From: an uncultured Clostridium sp.
GTDB lineage: Bacteria; Bacillota; Clostridia; Clostridiales; Clostridiaceae
Direction: 5' to 3'
Length of the DNA stretch: 48,939 nt
Assembly (NCBI GenBank): GCA_900543325.1
Contig: UQQU01000017.1
Coordinates: 1-48,939, forward strand
Within the stretch, counting starts at the first letter, position 1, and every line of letters starts with the position of its first letter. A program made the translations under genes and the position numbers. Shown here piece by piece: positions 17,667-26,090 of the stretch. Below the pieces are notes generated by a model. It ran no database searches, had not been told where the DNA came from, and was given only the letters and a program-made list of their open reading frames with translations.

Positions 17667-18440
17667 ATGAGAAGTAATATTGAAACAAAAAATAAGTTGA
17701 CTTTAGTATCTGAATTAGGTAATGAATCTAAATTTCAGATTTTAAAATACAATGAACTTAGTGGAATAAATAGAGTAGATAGCGTATCAGCTATTAAGAA
17801 AATAGAAAATAGTGGACAAAGGCTTAAGCAAGTAAGAATATTATTAAATGAAAGTGCTGTTAAAATACAAAATAATGAATTAAGTTATATGAAGGGATAT
17901 ATAGAAAGAAACGATTTGATTCATGAATATAAAGGAATTAAAAAATTAATATTTGACTCTAAGCAAATAATTGCTAGTAAGGATAAAACAATATTTAAAG
18001 GATCAGGAGAAATTTTATTGAAATCTAGTTTTAGTGACTTTACATTGATAGAATTAGTTGATGAAGAAATAATAATCAGTGATTCAATGTTTTATGCATG
18101 TGATGAAGAGATAGAGATTAAAAGTATAAAAGATAATGAAAAGGAGATAAAACTTAAGGGAAATGGAGTTGTGGTATTAAAGCTGCCAGTTTCAGAAAAA
18201 GAAATAATAAGGTGTAAACTATTTAATGATAGACTAACAGTTAATGAAGATTTGGTTATATTAAAAAGCAGTAGTATCAATGTTGGTTTTGAAAAGTATT
18301 CAAATGTAGTAGATGATAACGTTGAACAGTATATTAATACTTTTTATTATGGTATAGGAGAAGTATGGTTATTACCAACTAGAAGTATATATGATAAATA
18401 TGTTAAAATAAATTGTTGTTTAGAAGAATTTAATGAATAA
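17667..18440 (+). CDS. AIM24-family-like protein
   Basis: This 257-residue, beta-rich protein shows glycine-containing strand motifs (FKGSGEILLK, KGNGVVVLKLP, YYGIGEVWLLPTRS) typical of AIM24/TIGR00266-like beta-sandwich proteins, whose bacterial function is unknown. There is no signal peptide, membrane segment or catalytic motif. The start is set at the ATG four bases after GGAGG; a longer frame begins at 17652. It follows the ptb-buk terminator and precedes the small repressor gene, with no clear terminator between them. Assignment to AIM24 is by eye and moderate. Confidence 0.6.
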   Translation: MRSNIETKNKLTLVSELGNESKFQILKYNELSGINRVDSVSAIKKIENSGQRLKQVRILLNESAVKIQNNELSYMKGYIERNDLIHEYKGIKKLIFDSKQIIASKDKTIFKGSGEILLKSSFSDFTLIELVDEEIIISDSMFYACDEEIEIKSIKDNEKEIKLKGNGVVVLKLPVSEKEIIRCKLFNDRLTVNEDLVILKSSSINVGFEKYSNVVDDNVEQYINTFYYGIGEVWLLPTRSIYDKYVKINCCLEEFNE

Positions 18441-18485
18441 ACGAAAGAAAAATATAAATTGCACCTTAAATTTAGCACGATAAAG

Positions 18486-18494
18486 TGTTAAAAT
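18486..18494 (+). promoter_or_regulatory. Extended -10 promoter before the YerC gene
   Basis: TGTTAAAAT gives an extended -10 element 30 bases before the start codon. TTGCAC at 18459-18464 is too far upstream for an ideal -35. Confidence 0.4.
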
Positions 18495-18523
18495 TAAGAT
18501 GTAAGTTAAATAGGAGTGATAAT

Positions 18524-18826
18524 ATGGGCCTAAAAGAGTTAGAATTTAAAAATGATTTAGATATGTTATTTCAAGCAATTTTAGAATTAGAAAATATAGA
18601 TGAATGTTATAAATTTTTTGAAGATATTGCAACTATTACAGAATTAAAGGCTATATCTCAAAGAATTCAAGTAGCAAAAATGCTTAGAGAAAAAAGAGTT
18701 TATACAGAAATAGCAGAAGCAACAGGTGCTAGTACAGCAACTATAAGTAGAGTTAATAAGTGTCTTAATTATGGGCAAGGTGGTTATGATTTAGTATTAG
18801 ATAGGATTAATTCTAAAGGTAAATAA
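18524..18826 (+). CDS. yerC: YerC/YecD family TrpR-related DNA-binding protein
   Basis: This 100-residue protein has the compact helical TrpR-like fold; a helix-turn-helix is visible in RVYTEIAEATGASTATISRVNKCL (about residues 57-80). The family is conserved in Firmicutes as a putative transcription regulator with poorly known targets. AGGAG seven bases upstream fixes the start at 18524 rather than the in-frame ATG at 18485. It lies between the AIM24-like gene and glmM, each with its own promoter signals. Confidence 0.85.
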   Translation: MGLKELEFKNDLDMLFQAILELENIDECYKFFEDIATITELKAISQRIQVAKMLREKRVYTEIAEATGASTATISRVNKCLNYGQGGYDLVLDRINSKGK

Positions 18827-18861
18827 GCTATAAAGCTTGATAAATACAAGGTTGTATGCTA

Positions 18862-18890
18862 TTGTAAAAAAATGGAATAAAGGATATACT
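18862..18890 (+). promoter_or_regulatory. glmM promoter
   Basis: TTGTAA (18862-18867) and TATACT (18885-18890) are separated by 17 bases, 39 bases before the glmM start. glmM therefore appears to be transcribed independently of cdaAR. Confidence 0.65.
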
Positions 18891-18929
18891 ATAAGAGTTA
18901 AATTGAAATAAATAAGTGAGGTATTATAT

Positions 18930-20273
18930 ATGAGTAGAATGTTCGGAACAGATGGTGTTAGAGGAATAGCTAATACAGAATTAACAGCAGAATTAGCTTA
19001 TAGTTTAGGAAGAGCAGGTGCATTTGTTTTAACAGAAGGGACACATAAACCTAAGATATTAGTTGCTAAGGATACTAGAATATCAGGAGATATGTTAGAA
19101 GCAGCTTTAGTTGCAGGTATTCTTTCAGTTGGAGCAGAGGCTGTAATTTTAGGTGTAGTTCCAACACCTGCAGTGGCGCATTTAACAAGAGAATACAATG
19201 CAGATGCAGGAGTTATGATTTCAGCATCACATAATCCAGTTGAATACAATGGAATTAAATTCTTTGATGGAAGAGGATATAAGTTATCTGATGAGTTAGA
19301 AGATCAAATACAAGCTGTAATAGAAAGTAATTTTGAAGGTGTTCCAAGTCCTGTTGGTGGAGCTGTTGGAAGATCATATACTGAAGAAACAGCATTAAGA
19401 GAATATATAGATTATGCAATGAGTACAATTAAAACAGATTTAAAAGGACTTAGAGTTGCTTTAGATTGTGCAAATGGAGCTGCGTATAAGGCGGCAGTTA
19501 AAGCATTTAGAGCTTTAGGCGCTAGAGTTTATGTAATTAATGATAATCCAGATGGAAACAATATAAATGAAAATTGTGGGTCAACTCATATGGAAGAGTT
19601 AATGGATTATGTTGTAAGAAAGAATTGTGATATTGGATTTGCTTTCGATGGAGATGCTGACAGATGTTTAGCTGTTGATGAAAAAGGAAATATGATAAAT
19701 GGTGATTTCTTATTAACAATTTGTGCAAAAGCTTTAAAGGAAGCCGGAAAGTTAAATGATGATACTTTAGTAGTAACAGTAATGAGTAATTTAGGATTAG
19801 ACATTGCTGCTAAGAGAGAAGGAATTAACTTAGTTAAAACTAAAGTTGGAGATAGATATGTACTTGAAGAAATGCTTAAGGAAAATTATATATTAGGTGG
19901 AGAACAATCAGGTCACATAATATTCTTAGATCATAATACTACTGGAGATGGATTAGTTACTGCACTTCAAATTGCAGCAATACTTAAGGAAAGTGGTAAA
20001 ACTTTTAGTGAATTAGCTGGAGTAATGAAAGAATTACCACAAGTATTAGTTAATGCTAAAGTTCCAAATGAAAAGAAAAATATTTATTTAGAAGATAAGG
20101 AAATAATTGATGCTATAAATGCTGTTGAAGCTAAGCTTAATGGTGTAGGTAGAGTTCTTATAAGACCGTCAGGAACTGAACCATTAGTAAGAGTTATGCT
20201 TGAAGGTGAAAATCAAGAGGAAATAAATGAAATGGCAAATAGCTTAGTAGATTTAATATTAAGTAAAGTTTAA
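18930..20273 (+). CDS. glmM: Phosphoglucosamine mutase
   Basis: GlmM converts glucosamine-6-phosphate to glucosamine-1-phosphate on the way to UDP-GlcNAc for peptidoglycan. The 447-residue protein carries the phosphoserine motif ISASHNP with catalytic S100, the metal-binding D240-G-D242-A-D244-R loop, and the C-terminal phosphate-binding RPSGTEPLVRVM. In many Firmicutes glmM follows cdaA-cdaR and GlmM binds and inhibits CdaA. Here the three genes are still within 9 kb but split by butyrate and other genes. A perfect palindromic terminator follows. Confidence 0.97.
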   Translation: MSRMFGTDGVRGIANTELTAELAYSLGRAGAFVLTEGTHKPKILVAKDTRISGDMLEAALVAGILSVGAEAVILGVVPTPAVAHLTREYNADAGVMISASHNPVEYNGIKFFDGRGYKLSDELEDQIQAVIESNFEGVPSPVGGAVGRSYTEETALREYIDYAMSTIKTDLKGLRVALDCANGAAYKAAVKAFRALGARVYVINDNPDGNNINENCGSTHMEELMDYVVRKNCDIGFAFDGDADRCLAVDEKGNMINGDFLLTICAKALKEAGKLNDDTLVVTVMSNLGLDIAAKREGINLVKTKVGDRYVLEEMLKENYILGGEQSGHIIFLDHNTTGDGLVTALQIAAILKESGKTFSELAGVMKELPQVLVNAKVPNEKKNIYLEDKEIIDAINAVEAKLNGVGRVLIRPSGTEPLVRVMLEGENQEEINEMANSLVDLILSKV

Positions 20274-20282
20274 TATAATGAA

Positions 20283-20316
20283 AAATTAATGCCAATATTG
20301 GCATTAATTTTTTTTT
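20283..20316 (+). terminator. Intrinsic terminator of glmM
   Basis: A perfect 28-base palindrome at 20283-20310 (core TGCCAATATTGGCA) is followed by a T-run. Confidence 0.92.
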
Positions 20317-20524
20317 GTAAAAATTTACGAATTTATTATATTATTATAAAAATATATATAGGATTTTAGATATATTATTAATTAGATATATTATCAATGC
20401 GATACTATTTACTGGAAAGAAGTATTAATATATCAATAAAAATGGTGAAATATTAACTAAATACCAAAAACAATTTAGAAAATATAAAAAATATAATTAA
20501 TTTACTAAAAATAGGAAGAGTGTA

Positions 20525-20554
20525 TTGACAGAGTGATAAAAGAAAGAGTAAGAT
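20525..20554 (+). promoter_or_regulatory. Promoter of the BCAA operon leader
   Basis: A perfect TTGACA (20525-20530) and TAAGAT (20549-20554) at 18-base spacing sit just upstream of the T-box leader. Between the glmM terminator and this promoter (20317-20524) I see only A+T-rich sequence with no recognisable element. Confidence 0.7.
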
Positions 20555-20588
20555 ATTAACAATAGAATATTTTGGAAGTTCTTTTGAG

Positions 20589-20835
20589 AAATAAAAGCTA
20601 TGATAGAGATGTTTATTTAGATAAGAAAGTTTCAGAGAGTCCATGGATGCTGTGAATGGATACTTTAACTAAATAACGATCACTCTTAAGCTGTATCCTG
20701 AACACTAGTTACTAGTAAGTAGGGGGGTACCGGTAAGCACCGTTAAATGCAAGGGTTTGTTTGAGCCTAGTGATATTAATGATGAGGAATTTTATCCCGC
20801 CGTTATGATTTTATCATTAAGGGTGGGATTTTTTT
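20589..20835 (+). promoter_or_regulatory. T-box leader (probable isoleucine sensor) with terminator
   Basis: Stem I base pairs are visible: AGCT (20596) with AGCT (20689), AGAG (20605) with CTCT (20683), and TTATTTAG (20613-20620) with CTAAATAA (20669-20676). The distal arm has the classical GAGAGTCCAT...GATGCTGTGA loop. The specifier loop reads ATC followed by A at 20679-20682 (Ile), aligning with the GAA-A of the gltX T-box. Stem III is ACTAG-TTA-CTAGT (20704-20716). The T-box motif at 20717-20733 deviates from AGGGTGG as AGGGGGG. No stem II is evident. The terminator pairs ATCCCGCC (20794-20801) with GGGTGGGAT (20821-20829) before a T-run. Confidence 0.8.
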
Positions 20836-20894
20836 AACCTAATTTAGAACCATTTTGTTCAATAATTACAAATTATTTGATTGGGGGTATTAAA

Positions 20895-21407
20895 ATGGAA
20901 AGACATGTGTTATCTGTCTTAGTTAGGAATTCTTCAGGAGTACTAACAAGAGTTTCAGGGCTATTTGCAAGAAGAGGGTTTAATATTGATAGTTTAACTG
21001 TTGGAAGGACAGAGAATCCAGATATTTCAAGAATGACTATTACTTTAAATGGAAATGAAGATGTTTTAGAACAATTCACTAAACAGTTAAATAAATTAGA
21101 AGATGTTTTAAGGGTATTAAATTTAAAATATGATAATTCGGTATATAGAGAGTTAGTACTTATTAAAGTTAAAGCTGATGCTGAGCAAAGAGCAGCGGTA
21201 AATGAAGTGGCAAAGATATTTAGAAGTAAAATCATAGATGTTTCGCCAGAAACATTAACTATTGAGTTAACAGGAGATGATAGTAAAATAAATGCTCTTA
21301 TAAAGCTTTTAGAAGAGTATGAAATAAAAGAATTAGTAAGAACAGGAGTATGTGCATTAGAGAGGGGAGCTAATGATATAACAGACTACTGCGAAATCTT
21401 TAATTAG
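20895..21407 (+). CDS. ilvN: Acetolactate synthase, small regulatory subunit
   Basis: This 170-residue protein is the ACT-domain regulatory subunit that mediates valine feedback on acetohydroxyacid synthase. The N-terminal ACT domain (residues 1-80) has the family segment SGVLTRVSGLFARRGFNIDSLTVG, and a second domain follows. The ATG at 20895 is preferred because GGGGG lies 7 bases upstream; the open frame begins at 20877. It is the first gene after the T-box. Its catalytic partner ilvB is the seventh gene of the operon, an unusual separation. Confidence 0.95.
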   Translation: MERHVLSVLVRNSSGVLTRVSGLFARRGFNIDSLTVGRTENPDISRMTITLNGNEDVLEQFTKQLNKLEDVLRVLNLKYDNSVYRELVLIKVKADAEQRAAVNEVAKIFRSKIIDVSPETLTIELTGDDSKINALIKLLEEYEIKELVRTGVCALERGANDITDYCEIFN

Positions 21408-21431
21408 TTAGAAGATAGGAGTTAAGGAATG

Positions 21432-21451
21432 AATTCAGTATTAGCTGAATT
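21432..21451 (+). repeat. Small hairpin between ilvN and cimA
   Basis: AATTCAG and CTGAATT form a 7-bp stem in the 87-base ilvN-cimA gap. There is no T-run, so it is more likely an mRNA stability or processing element than a terminator. Confidence 0.35.
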
Positions 21452-21494
21452 TAGAAAATTAAACTACTAACTATCTATAAGGGGGCTTTTAAAT

Positions 21495-23087
21495 TTGAAT
21501 AGAAATATAGAAATTTTTGACTCTACCTTAAGAGATGGGGCCCAGGGACATGGCATATCATTTTCATTGGAAGATAAACTGAAAATAGTTAAAGCATTAG
21601 ATGATGTAGGAATTGATTATATTGAGGCTGGTAATCCTGGGTCAAATCCTAAGGACATGGAGTTTTTCAAAGTAGTGAAAGGTATAAAATTAAAGAATTC
21701 TAGATTAGTTGCATTTGGTTCAACAAGAAAACCAGATATAAAAGTTAAAGATGATGTAAATATAAAAAGCTTGATAGAGGCCAACACAGATGTGGTATCG
21801 ATATTCGGAAAATCATCAGCCTTTCAAGTTACTGATATATTAAAGACATCTTTATCAGAAAATTTAAAGATGATAGAAGAAACTATAAAATACTTAAGGG
21901 AAAGTAATAAAGAAGTGATATTTGACGCTGAGCATTTCTTTGATGGATATAAAGAGAATAGTGAATATGCAATGTCGACTTTGAAAGTTGCAAAGGAATC
22001 TGGGGCAAAGACATTAGTTTTATGTGACACTAATGGAGGAACATTACCTAGTGAAATAAAAGAAATAACATATGAAGTGATGAAAAAATTTGGAAGTATG
22101 ATAGGAATACATTGTCATAATGATATAGGAATGGCAGTGGCAAATTCAATAATATCAATAGAATCAGGTGTGTCACATATTCAAGGAACTTTTGTTGGGG
22201 TAGGAGAACGTTGTGGAAATACTAATTTAAGTACTGTAATTCCAACAATAGCACTTAAAATGAATCTTAATATAAAGGCAAAAAATTATTTAAAAGATTT
22301 AACAGCAAAGGCTAGATATATTTCAGAAATATCAAATATTCAATTAGAAGATTCAGCTCCTTACATTGGTAAAGCGGCATTTGCACATAAGGGAGGAATG
22401 CATATAGATGCTATTTGTAAAACACCACAATCCTATGAGCATATAAAACCAGAGATGGTGGGGAATAAAAGAAGATTTTTATTATCAGAGGTAAGTGGTA
22501 AAAGTACAGTTTTACAAGAAATACACAAAATTTTTCCCAATGTGAAGAAAGATGGAGAAGAAGTCCAAAAAGTAACTAAAAGATTAAAAGAGCTAGAGTA
22601 TGAAGGATATCAATTTGAAGGTGCGGAAGGTACCGTTGAATTATTGATAAGAAAAACAATAGGTAAGTACAAGCCTTTTTTTAAGCTAAATCATTTTAAA
22701 ACAATAGGAGAAAATCCATGGAGTAATGGAGAATTTAGTTCAACTGCTTTAATTAATGTAACTGTTGATGGAAAAACTGAAATGACAGCGGCTGAAGGTG
22801 ATGGACCTGTAAATGCTTTAGATAAAGCACTTAGGAAAGCATTAGAGGTATTTTATCCAGAGCTGAAGGAAGTTAAGTTAGTTGATTATAAAGTTAGAGT
22901 TTTAGATTCTGAAAGCACTACAGGGGCAAAAGTTAGAGTATTAATAGAAAGTACTGATGGAAATGAAAGTTGGAGTACAGTTGGGGTATCTAAGGATGTA
23001 ATTCAAGCAAGTTGGATTGCATTAGTTGATTCAATAGAATATAAGCTTATAAAAGATATTGAAAGAAAAGCAAAAGCATATTTATAA
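21495..23087 (+). CDS. cimA: (R)-citramalate synthase
   Basis: CimA condenses pyruvate with acetyl-CoA to (R)-citramalate, the entry to threonine-independent isoleucine synthesis. The 530-residue protein has the DRE-TIM signature DSTLRDGAQ (residues 9-17), the metal-binding HCHNDIGMAVAN, GTFVGVGERCGNTNL, and a C-terminal LeuA-type allosteric domain. The length, the GISFSLEDK segment and EAGNPGSNPKD match the citramalate rather than the shorter 2-isopropylmalate synthase group. The start is TTG, with GGGGG nine bases upstream and no ATG at that position. leuCDB downstream can process its product. A bifunctional role in leucine synthesis cannot be excluded. Confidence 0.88.
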   Translation: MNRNIEIFDSTLRDGAQGHGISFSLEDKLKIVKALDDVGIDYIEAGNPGSNPKDMEFFKVVKGIKLKNSRLVAFGSTRKPDIKVKDDVNIKSLIEANTDVVSIFGKSSAFQVTDILKTSLSENLKMIEETIKYLRESNKEVIFDAEHFFDGYKENSEYAMSTLKVAKESGAKTLVLCDTNGGTLPSEIKEITYEVMKKFGSMIGIHCHNDIGMAVANSIISIESGVSHIQGTFVGVGERCGNTNLSTVIPTIALKMNLNIKAKNYLKDLTAKARYISEISNIQLEDSAPYIGKAAFAHKGGMHIDAICKTPQSYEHIKPEMVGNKRRFLLSEVSGKSTVLQEIHKIFPNVKKDGEEVQKVTKRLKELEYEGYQFEGAEGTVELLIRKTIGKYKPFFKLNHFKTIGENPWSNGEFSSTALINVTVDGKTEMTAAEGDGPVNALDKALRKALEVFYPELKEVKLVDYKVRVLDSESTTGAKVRVLIESTDGNESWSTVGVSKDVIQASWIALVDSIEYKLIKDIERKAKAYL

Positions 23088-23101
23088 AGGGGGAAACCGT
23101 C

Positions 23102-24361
23102 ATGGCAATGACAATGACACAAAAAATATTAGCTGCACATGCAGGATTAGAAAGTGTAAAAGCAGGACAATTAATAGAGGCAAACTTAGATTTAGTATTA
23201 GGAAATGATATTACTTCTCCAGTTGCAGTAAAAGAATTTCAAAAGTTTGGGGTAAAAAAAGTATTTGATAAGGATAAGATAGCAATTGTTCCAGATCACT
23301 TTACTCCTAACAAAGATATAAAGGCAGCAGAGCAGTGTAAATTTATTAGAGAGTTCTCAAGAGAAAAAGGAATAACAAATTTCTTTGAAATAGGTGAAAT
23401 GGGAATAGAACATTGTTTATTACCAGAGAAAGGATTAGTAGTTGCAGGAGATGTAGTTATTGGTGCAGACTCTCATACTTGTACTTATGGTGCATTAGGA
23501 GCATTTTCAACAGGTATAGGATCTACTGATATGGCTGCTGGAATGGCTACAGGGAAATGTTGGTTTAAGGTTCCTTCAGCATTAAAGTTTGTTTTAAAAG
23601 GAAAACCATCAAAATGGGTAAGTGGTAAAGATGTAATACTTCATATTATCGGAATGATAGGAGTAGATGGTGCTTTATATAAATCAATGGAATTCTTCGG
23701 AGATGGACTTAATTATTTATCAATGGATGATAGATTTACAATGGCAAATATGGCTATTGAAGCTGGTGGAAAGAATGGAATATTCCCTGTTGATGAAAAA
23801 ACAATTGAATATTTAAAAGAGCATGGAAAGAAAGAATGGAAAGTATATGAGGCTGATGAAGATGCCGAATATGATGAAGTTTATGAAATAGATTTATCTA
23901 CTTTAAGACCAACAGTTTCTTTCCCACATTTACCAGACAACACAAGAACTATTGATGAAGTTGGGGATATAGATATAGATCAAGCTGTAATAGGATCTTG
24001 TACAAATGGAAGAATTTCAGATTTAAGAGTTGCAAGAGATATATTAAAAGGTAAAAAAGTAAATAAGAGAGTTAGATGTATAGTGTTCCCTGGAACTCAA
24101 AAAATTTATTTACAAGCATTAGAAGAAGGAATAATAAAGGATTTAGTAGAGGCAGGAGCAGTTGTTTCAACTCCAACTTGTGGTCCATGTTTAGGTGGGC
24201 ATATGGGTATATTAGCTAAAGGTGAAAGAGCAATTTCAACTACTAATAGAAACTTTGTAGGAAGAATGGGACATGTTGAATCAGAAGTTTATTTAGCAAG
24301 TCCAGCAGTTGCGGCAGCTTCAGCAATAACAGGAAAAATAACAAATCCGGAAACACTTTAA
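23102..24361 (+). CDS. leuC: 3-isopropylmalate/(R)-2-methylmalate dehydratase, large subunit
   Basis: This aconitase-family isomerase subunit isomerises 2-isopropylmalate (leucine) or citramalate (isoleucine). The 419 residues match the shorter bacterial/archaeal-type LeuC. The three 4Fe-4S cysteines are C300 (GSCTNGR), C360 and C363 (PTCGPCLGGHMG). It starts 14 bases after cimA with GGGGG at 23089-23093. Paired with leuD downstream, next to cimA, it most likely serves isoleucine synthesis here as well as leucine. Confidence 0.95.
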   Translation: MAMTMTQKILAAHAGLESVKAGQLIEANLDLVLGNDITSPVAVKEFQKFGVKKVFDKDKIAIVPDHFTPNKDIKAAEQCKFIREFSREKGITNFFEIGEMGIEHCLLPEKGLVVAGDVVIGADSHTCTYGALGAFSTGIGSTDMAAGMATGKCWFKVPSALKFVLKGKPSKWVSGKDVILHIIGMIGVDGALYKSMEFFGDGLNYLSMDDRFTMANMAIEAGGKNGIFPVDEKTIEYLKEHGKKEWKVYEADEDAEYDEVYEIDLSTLRPTVSFPHLPDNTRTIDEVGDIDIDQAVIGSCTNGRISDLRVARDILKGKKVNKRVRCIVFPGTQKIYLQALEEGIIKDLVEAGAVVSTPTCGPCLGGHMGILAKGERAISTTNRNFVGRMGHVESEVYLASPAVAAASAITGKITNPETL

Positions 24362-24375
24362 GGGGGTAAATAAAT

Positions 24376-24870
24376 ATGAAAGCAACAGGAAGAGTTTTTA
24401 AATATGGAGATAACGTAGATACAGATGTAATTATACCAGCAAGATATTTAAATACATCAGATCCGAAAGAATTAGCAGCACATTGTATGGAAGATATAGA
24501 TTTAGATTTTGCAAAGAAAGTTCAAGAAGGAGATATTATAGTTGCAAATAAAAACTTTGGATGTGGGTCATCTAGAGAGCATGCACCTATAGCAATTAAG
24601 GAAAGTGGAATTAGTTGTGTTATAGCTTCAACTTTTGCAAGAATTTTCTATAGAAATGCTATTAATATTGGTTTACCAATTCTTGAATGTGACCAAGCGG
24701 TTAAAAGTATTGAAGCAGGGGATAAGTTAGAAGTAAATTTTGATACTGGAGTTATTAAGAATTTAACTAAAAATGAAGAGTATCAAGGAGAAGCATTCCC
24801 AGAATTTATGCAAAAAATAATAAATAGTAACGGTCTTATAGGATATATAAAAAATTCTCAAGAAAAATAA
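24376..24870 (+). CDS. leuD: 3-isopropylmalate/(R)-2-methylmalate dehydratase, small subunit
   Basis: This 164-residue protein is the swivelling small subunit that completes the LeuCD isomerase. The conserved YGDNVDTDVIIPARYL N-terminus and the substrate-binding FGCGSSREHAP motif (about residues 57-67) are intact. It begins 14 bases after leuC, with GGGGG nine bases before the ATG. The short form is usual for partners of the leuC type seen here. Confidence 0.95.
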   Translation: MKATGRVFKYGDNVDTDVIIPARYLNTSDPKELAAHCMEDIDLDFAKKVQEGDIIVANKNFGCGSSREHAPIAIKESGISCVIASTFARIFYRNAINIGLPILECDQAVKSIEAGDKLEVNFDTGVIKNLTKNEEYQGEAFPEFMQKIINSNGLIGYIKNSQEK

Positions 24871-24986
24871 GAGTTTATTAAATTAAAAATATGAGGCAAT
24901 AAGCGTAAAAGTAAGTTAAGTACATGGTATAGATTAAAAATATGGAACTGTACTTAGTTTATAAATGGAGTTAAGGGGGATAAATT

Positions 24987-26057
24987 ATGAATTTTAATAT
25001 AGCAGTTATACCAGGAGATGGAATAGGTCCAGAGGTTGTAGATGAATCAATAAAAGTATTAAGTAAAATTGGGGAGAAATATAATCATAACTTTGAATTT
25101 GAATTTTTACAAGCAGGTGGATGTGCAATAGATAGTTTAGGAACACCATTACCAGAAAAGACTTTGGAAATTTGTAAAAAAAGTGATGCAGTACTATTAG
25201 GAGCTGTTGGTGGGCCAAAATGGGATGATCCTAATGCGAAGGTTAGACCAGAACAAGCTTTATTAGGATTAAGAGGTGGATTAAATTTATATTGTAATTT
25301 AAGACCAGCACTTTTATATAAAGCATTAAAAGAAGCATCACCATTAAAAGACACAATAATTGGAGATGGAATTGATATTTGTGTTGTAAGAGAACTTACT
25401 GGAGGAATTTACTTTGGTGAGAGAGGGCGAGATGTTGTTGATGGAGTTGTTTCAGCATATGACACTGAAAGATATAATATAGAAGAAATAGAAAGAATAG
25501 TAAAAATAGGCTTTGATACAGCAATGAAGAGAAATAAGAAATTAACAAGTGTTGATAAGGCTAATATATTAGAAAGTTCTAGATTATGGAGAAGTGTAGT
25601 AGAAAAAATGTCTAAAGAATATCCAGAAGTAGAAGTTAATCATTTATATATTGATAATGCTTCTATGCAATTAGTTAAAGATCCTAGACAATTTGATGTT
25701 ATTGTTACTTCAAATATGTTTGGAGATATATTATCAGATGAAGCATCTATGATTACAGGATCAATAGGAATGTTACCTTCAGCATCTTTAGGGAAAGGTA
25801 CTTTAGGAATGTATGAACCAATACACGGATCTGCACCTGATATTGCAGGAAAAGGAATAGCAAATCCATTAGCAACAATTCTTTCTACAGCTATGATGTT
25901 AAGATATAGCTTTAATTTAGAAAATGAAGCAAAAGATATAGAAAATGCAGTAGTTAAAGTTTTAGAAGAAGGTTATAGAACTGGAGATATTAAGAGCGAA
26001 GGTACTACTCTTGTTGGTACTAAGGAAATGGGAACTCTTGTTGTAGAGAGAATTTAA
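24987..26057 (+). CDS. leuB: 3-isopropylmalate dehydrogenase
   Basis: LeuB oxidatively decarboxylates 3-isopropylmalate, or 3-methylmalate in the citramalate route, with NAD+. The 356-residue protein shows the N-terminal IPGDGIGPEV, the substrate loop RELTGGIYFGERG and the nucleotide-binding MYEPIHGSAPDIAGKGIANP. GGGGG lies seven bases upstream. A 116-base gap separates it from leuD and contains a weak AAGTAC/GTACTT pairing (near 24918-24957) but no terminator, so it should stay in the operon. Confidence 0.95.
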   Translation: MNFNIAVIPGDGIGPEVVDESIKVLSKIGEKYNHNFEFEFLQAGGCAIDSLGTPLPEKTLEICKKSDAVLLGAVGGPKWDDPNAKVRPEQALLGLRGGLNLYCNLRPALLYKALKEASPLKDTIIGDGIDICVVRELTGGIYFGERGRDVVDGVVSAYDTERYNIEEIERIVKIGFDTAMKRNKKLTSVDKANILESSRLWRSVVEKMSKEYPEVEVNHLYIDNASMQLVKDPRQFDVIVTSNMFGDILSDEASMITGSIGMLPSASLGKGTLGMYEPIHGSAPDIAGKGIANPLATILSTAMMLRYSFNLENEAKDIENAVVKVLEEGYRTGDIKSEGTTLVGTKEMGTLVVERI

Positions 26058-26090
26058 CTAAATTACGAAGTTAGTATGAGGTGAATAGAG

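Noticed and set aside
20655..20699. GGATAC/GTATCC stem in the BCAA leader as part of a metabolite riboswitch (ykkC/ppGpp or glmS-like)
   Set aside because: The conserved cores of those RNAs are absent. The region is better explained by T-box stem I and stem III with a specifier loop.
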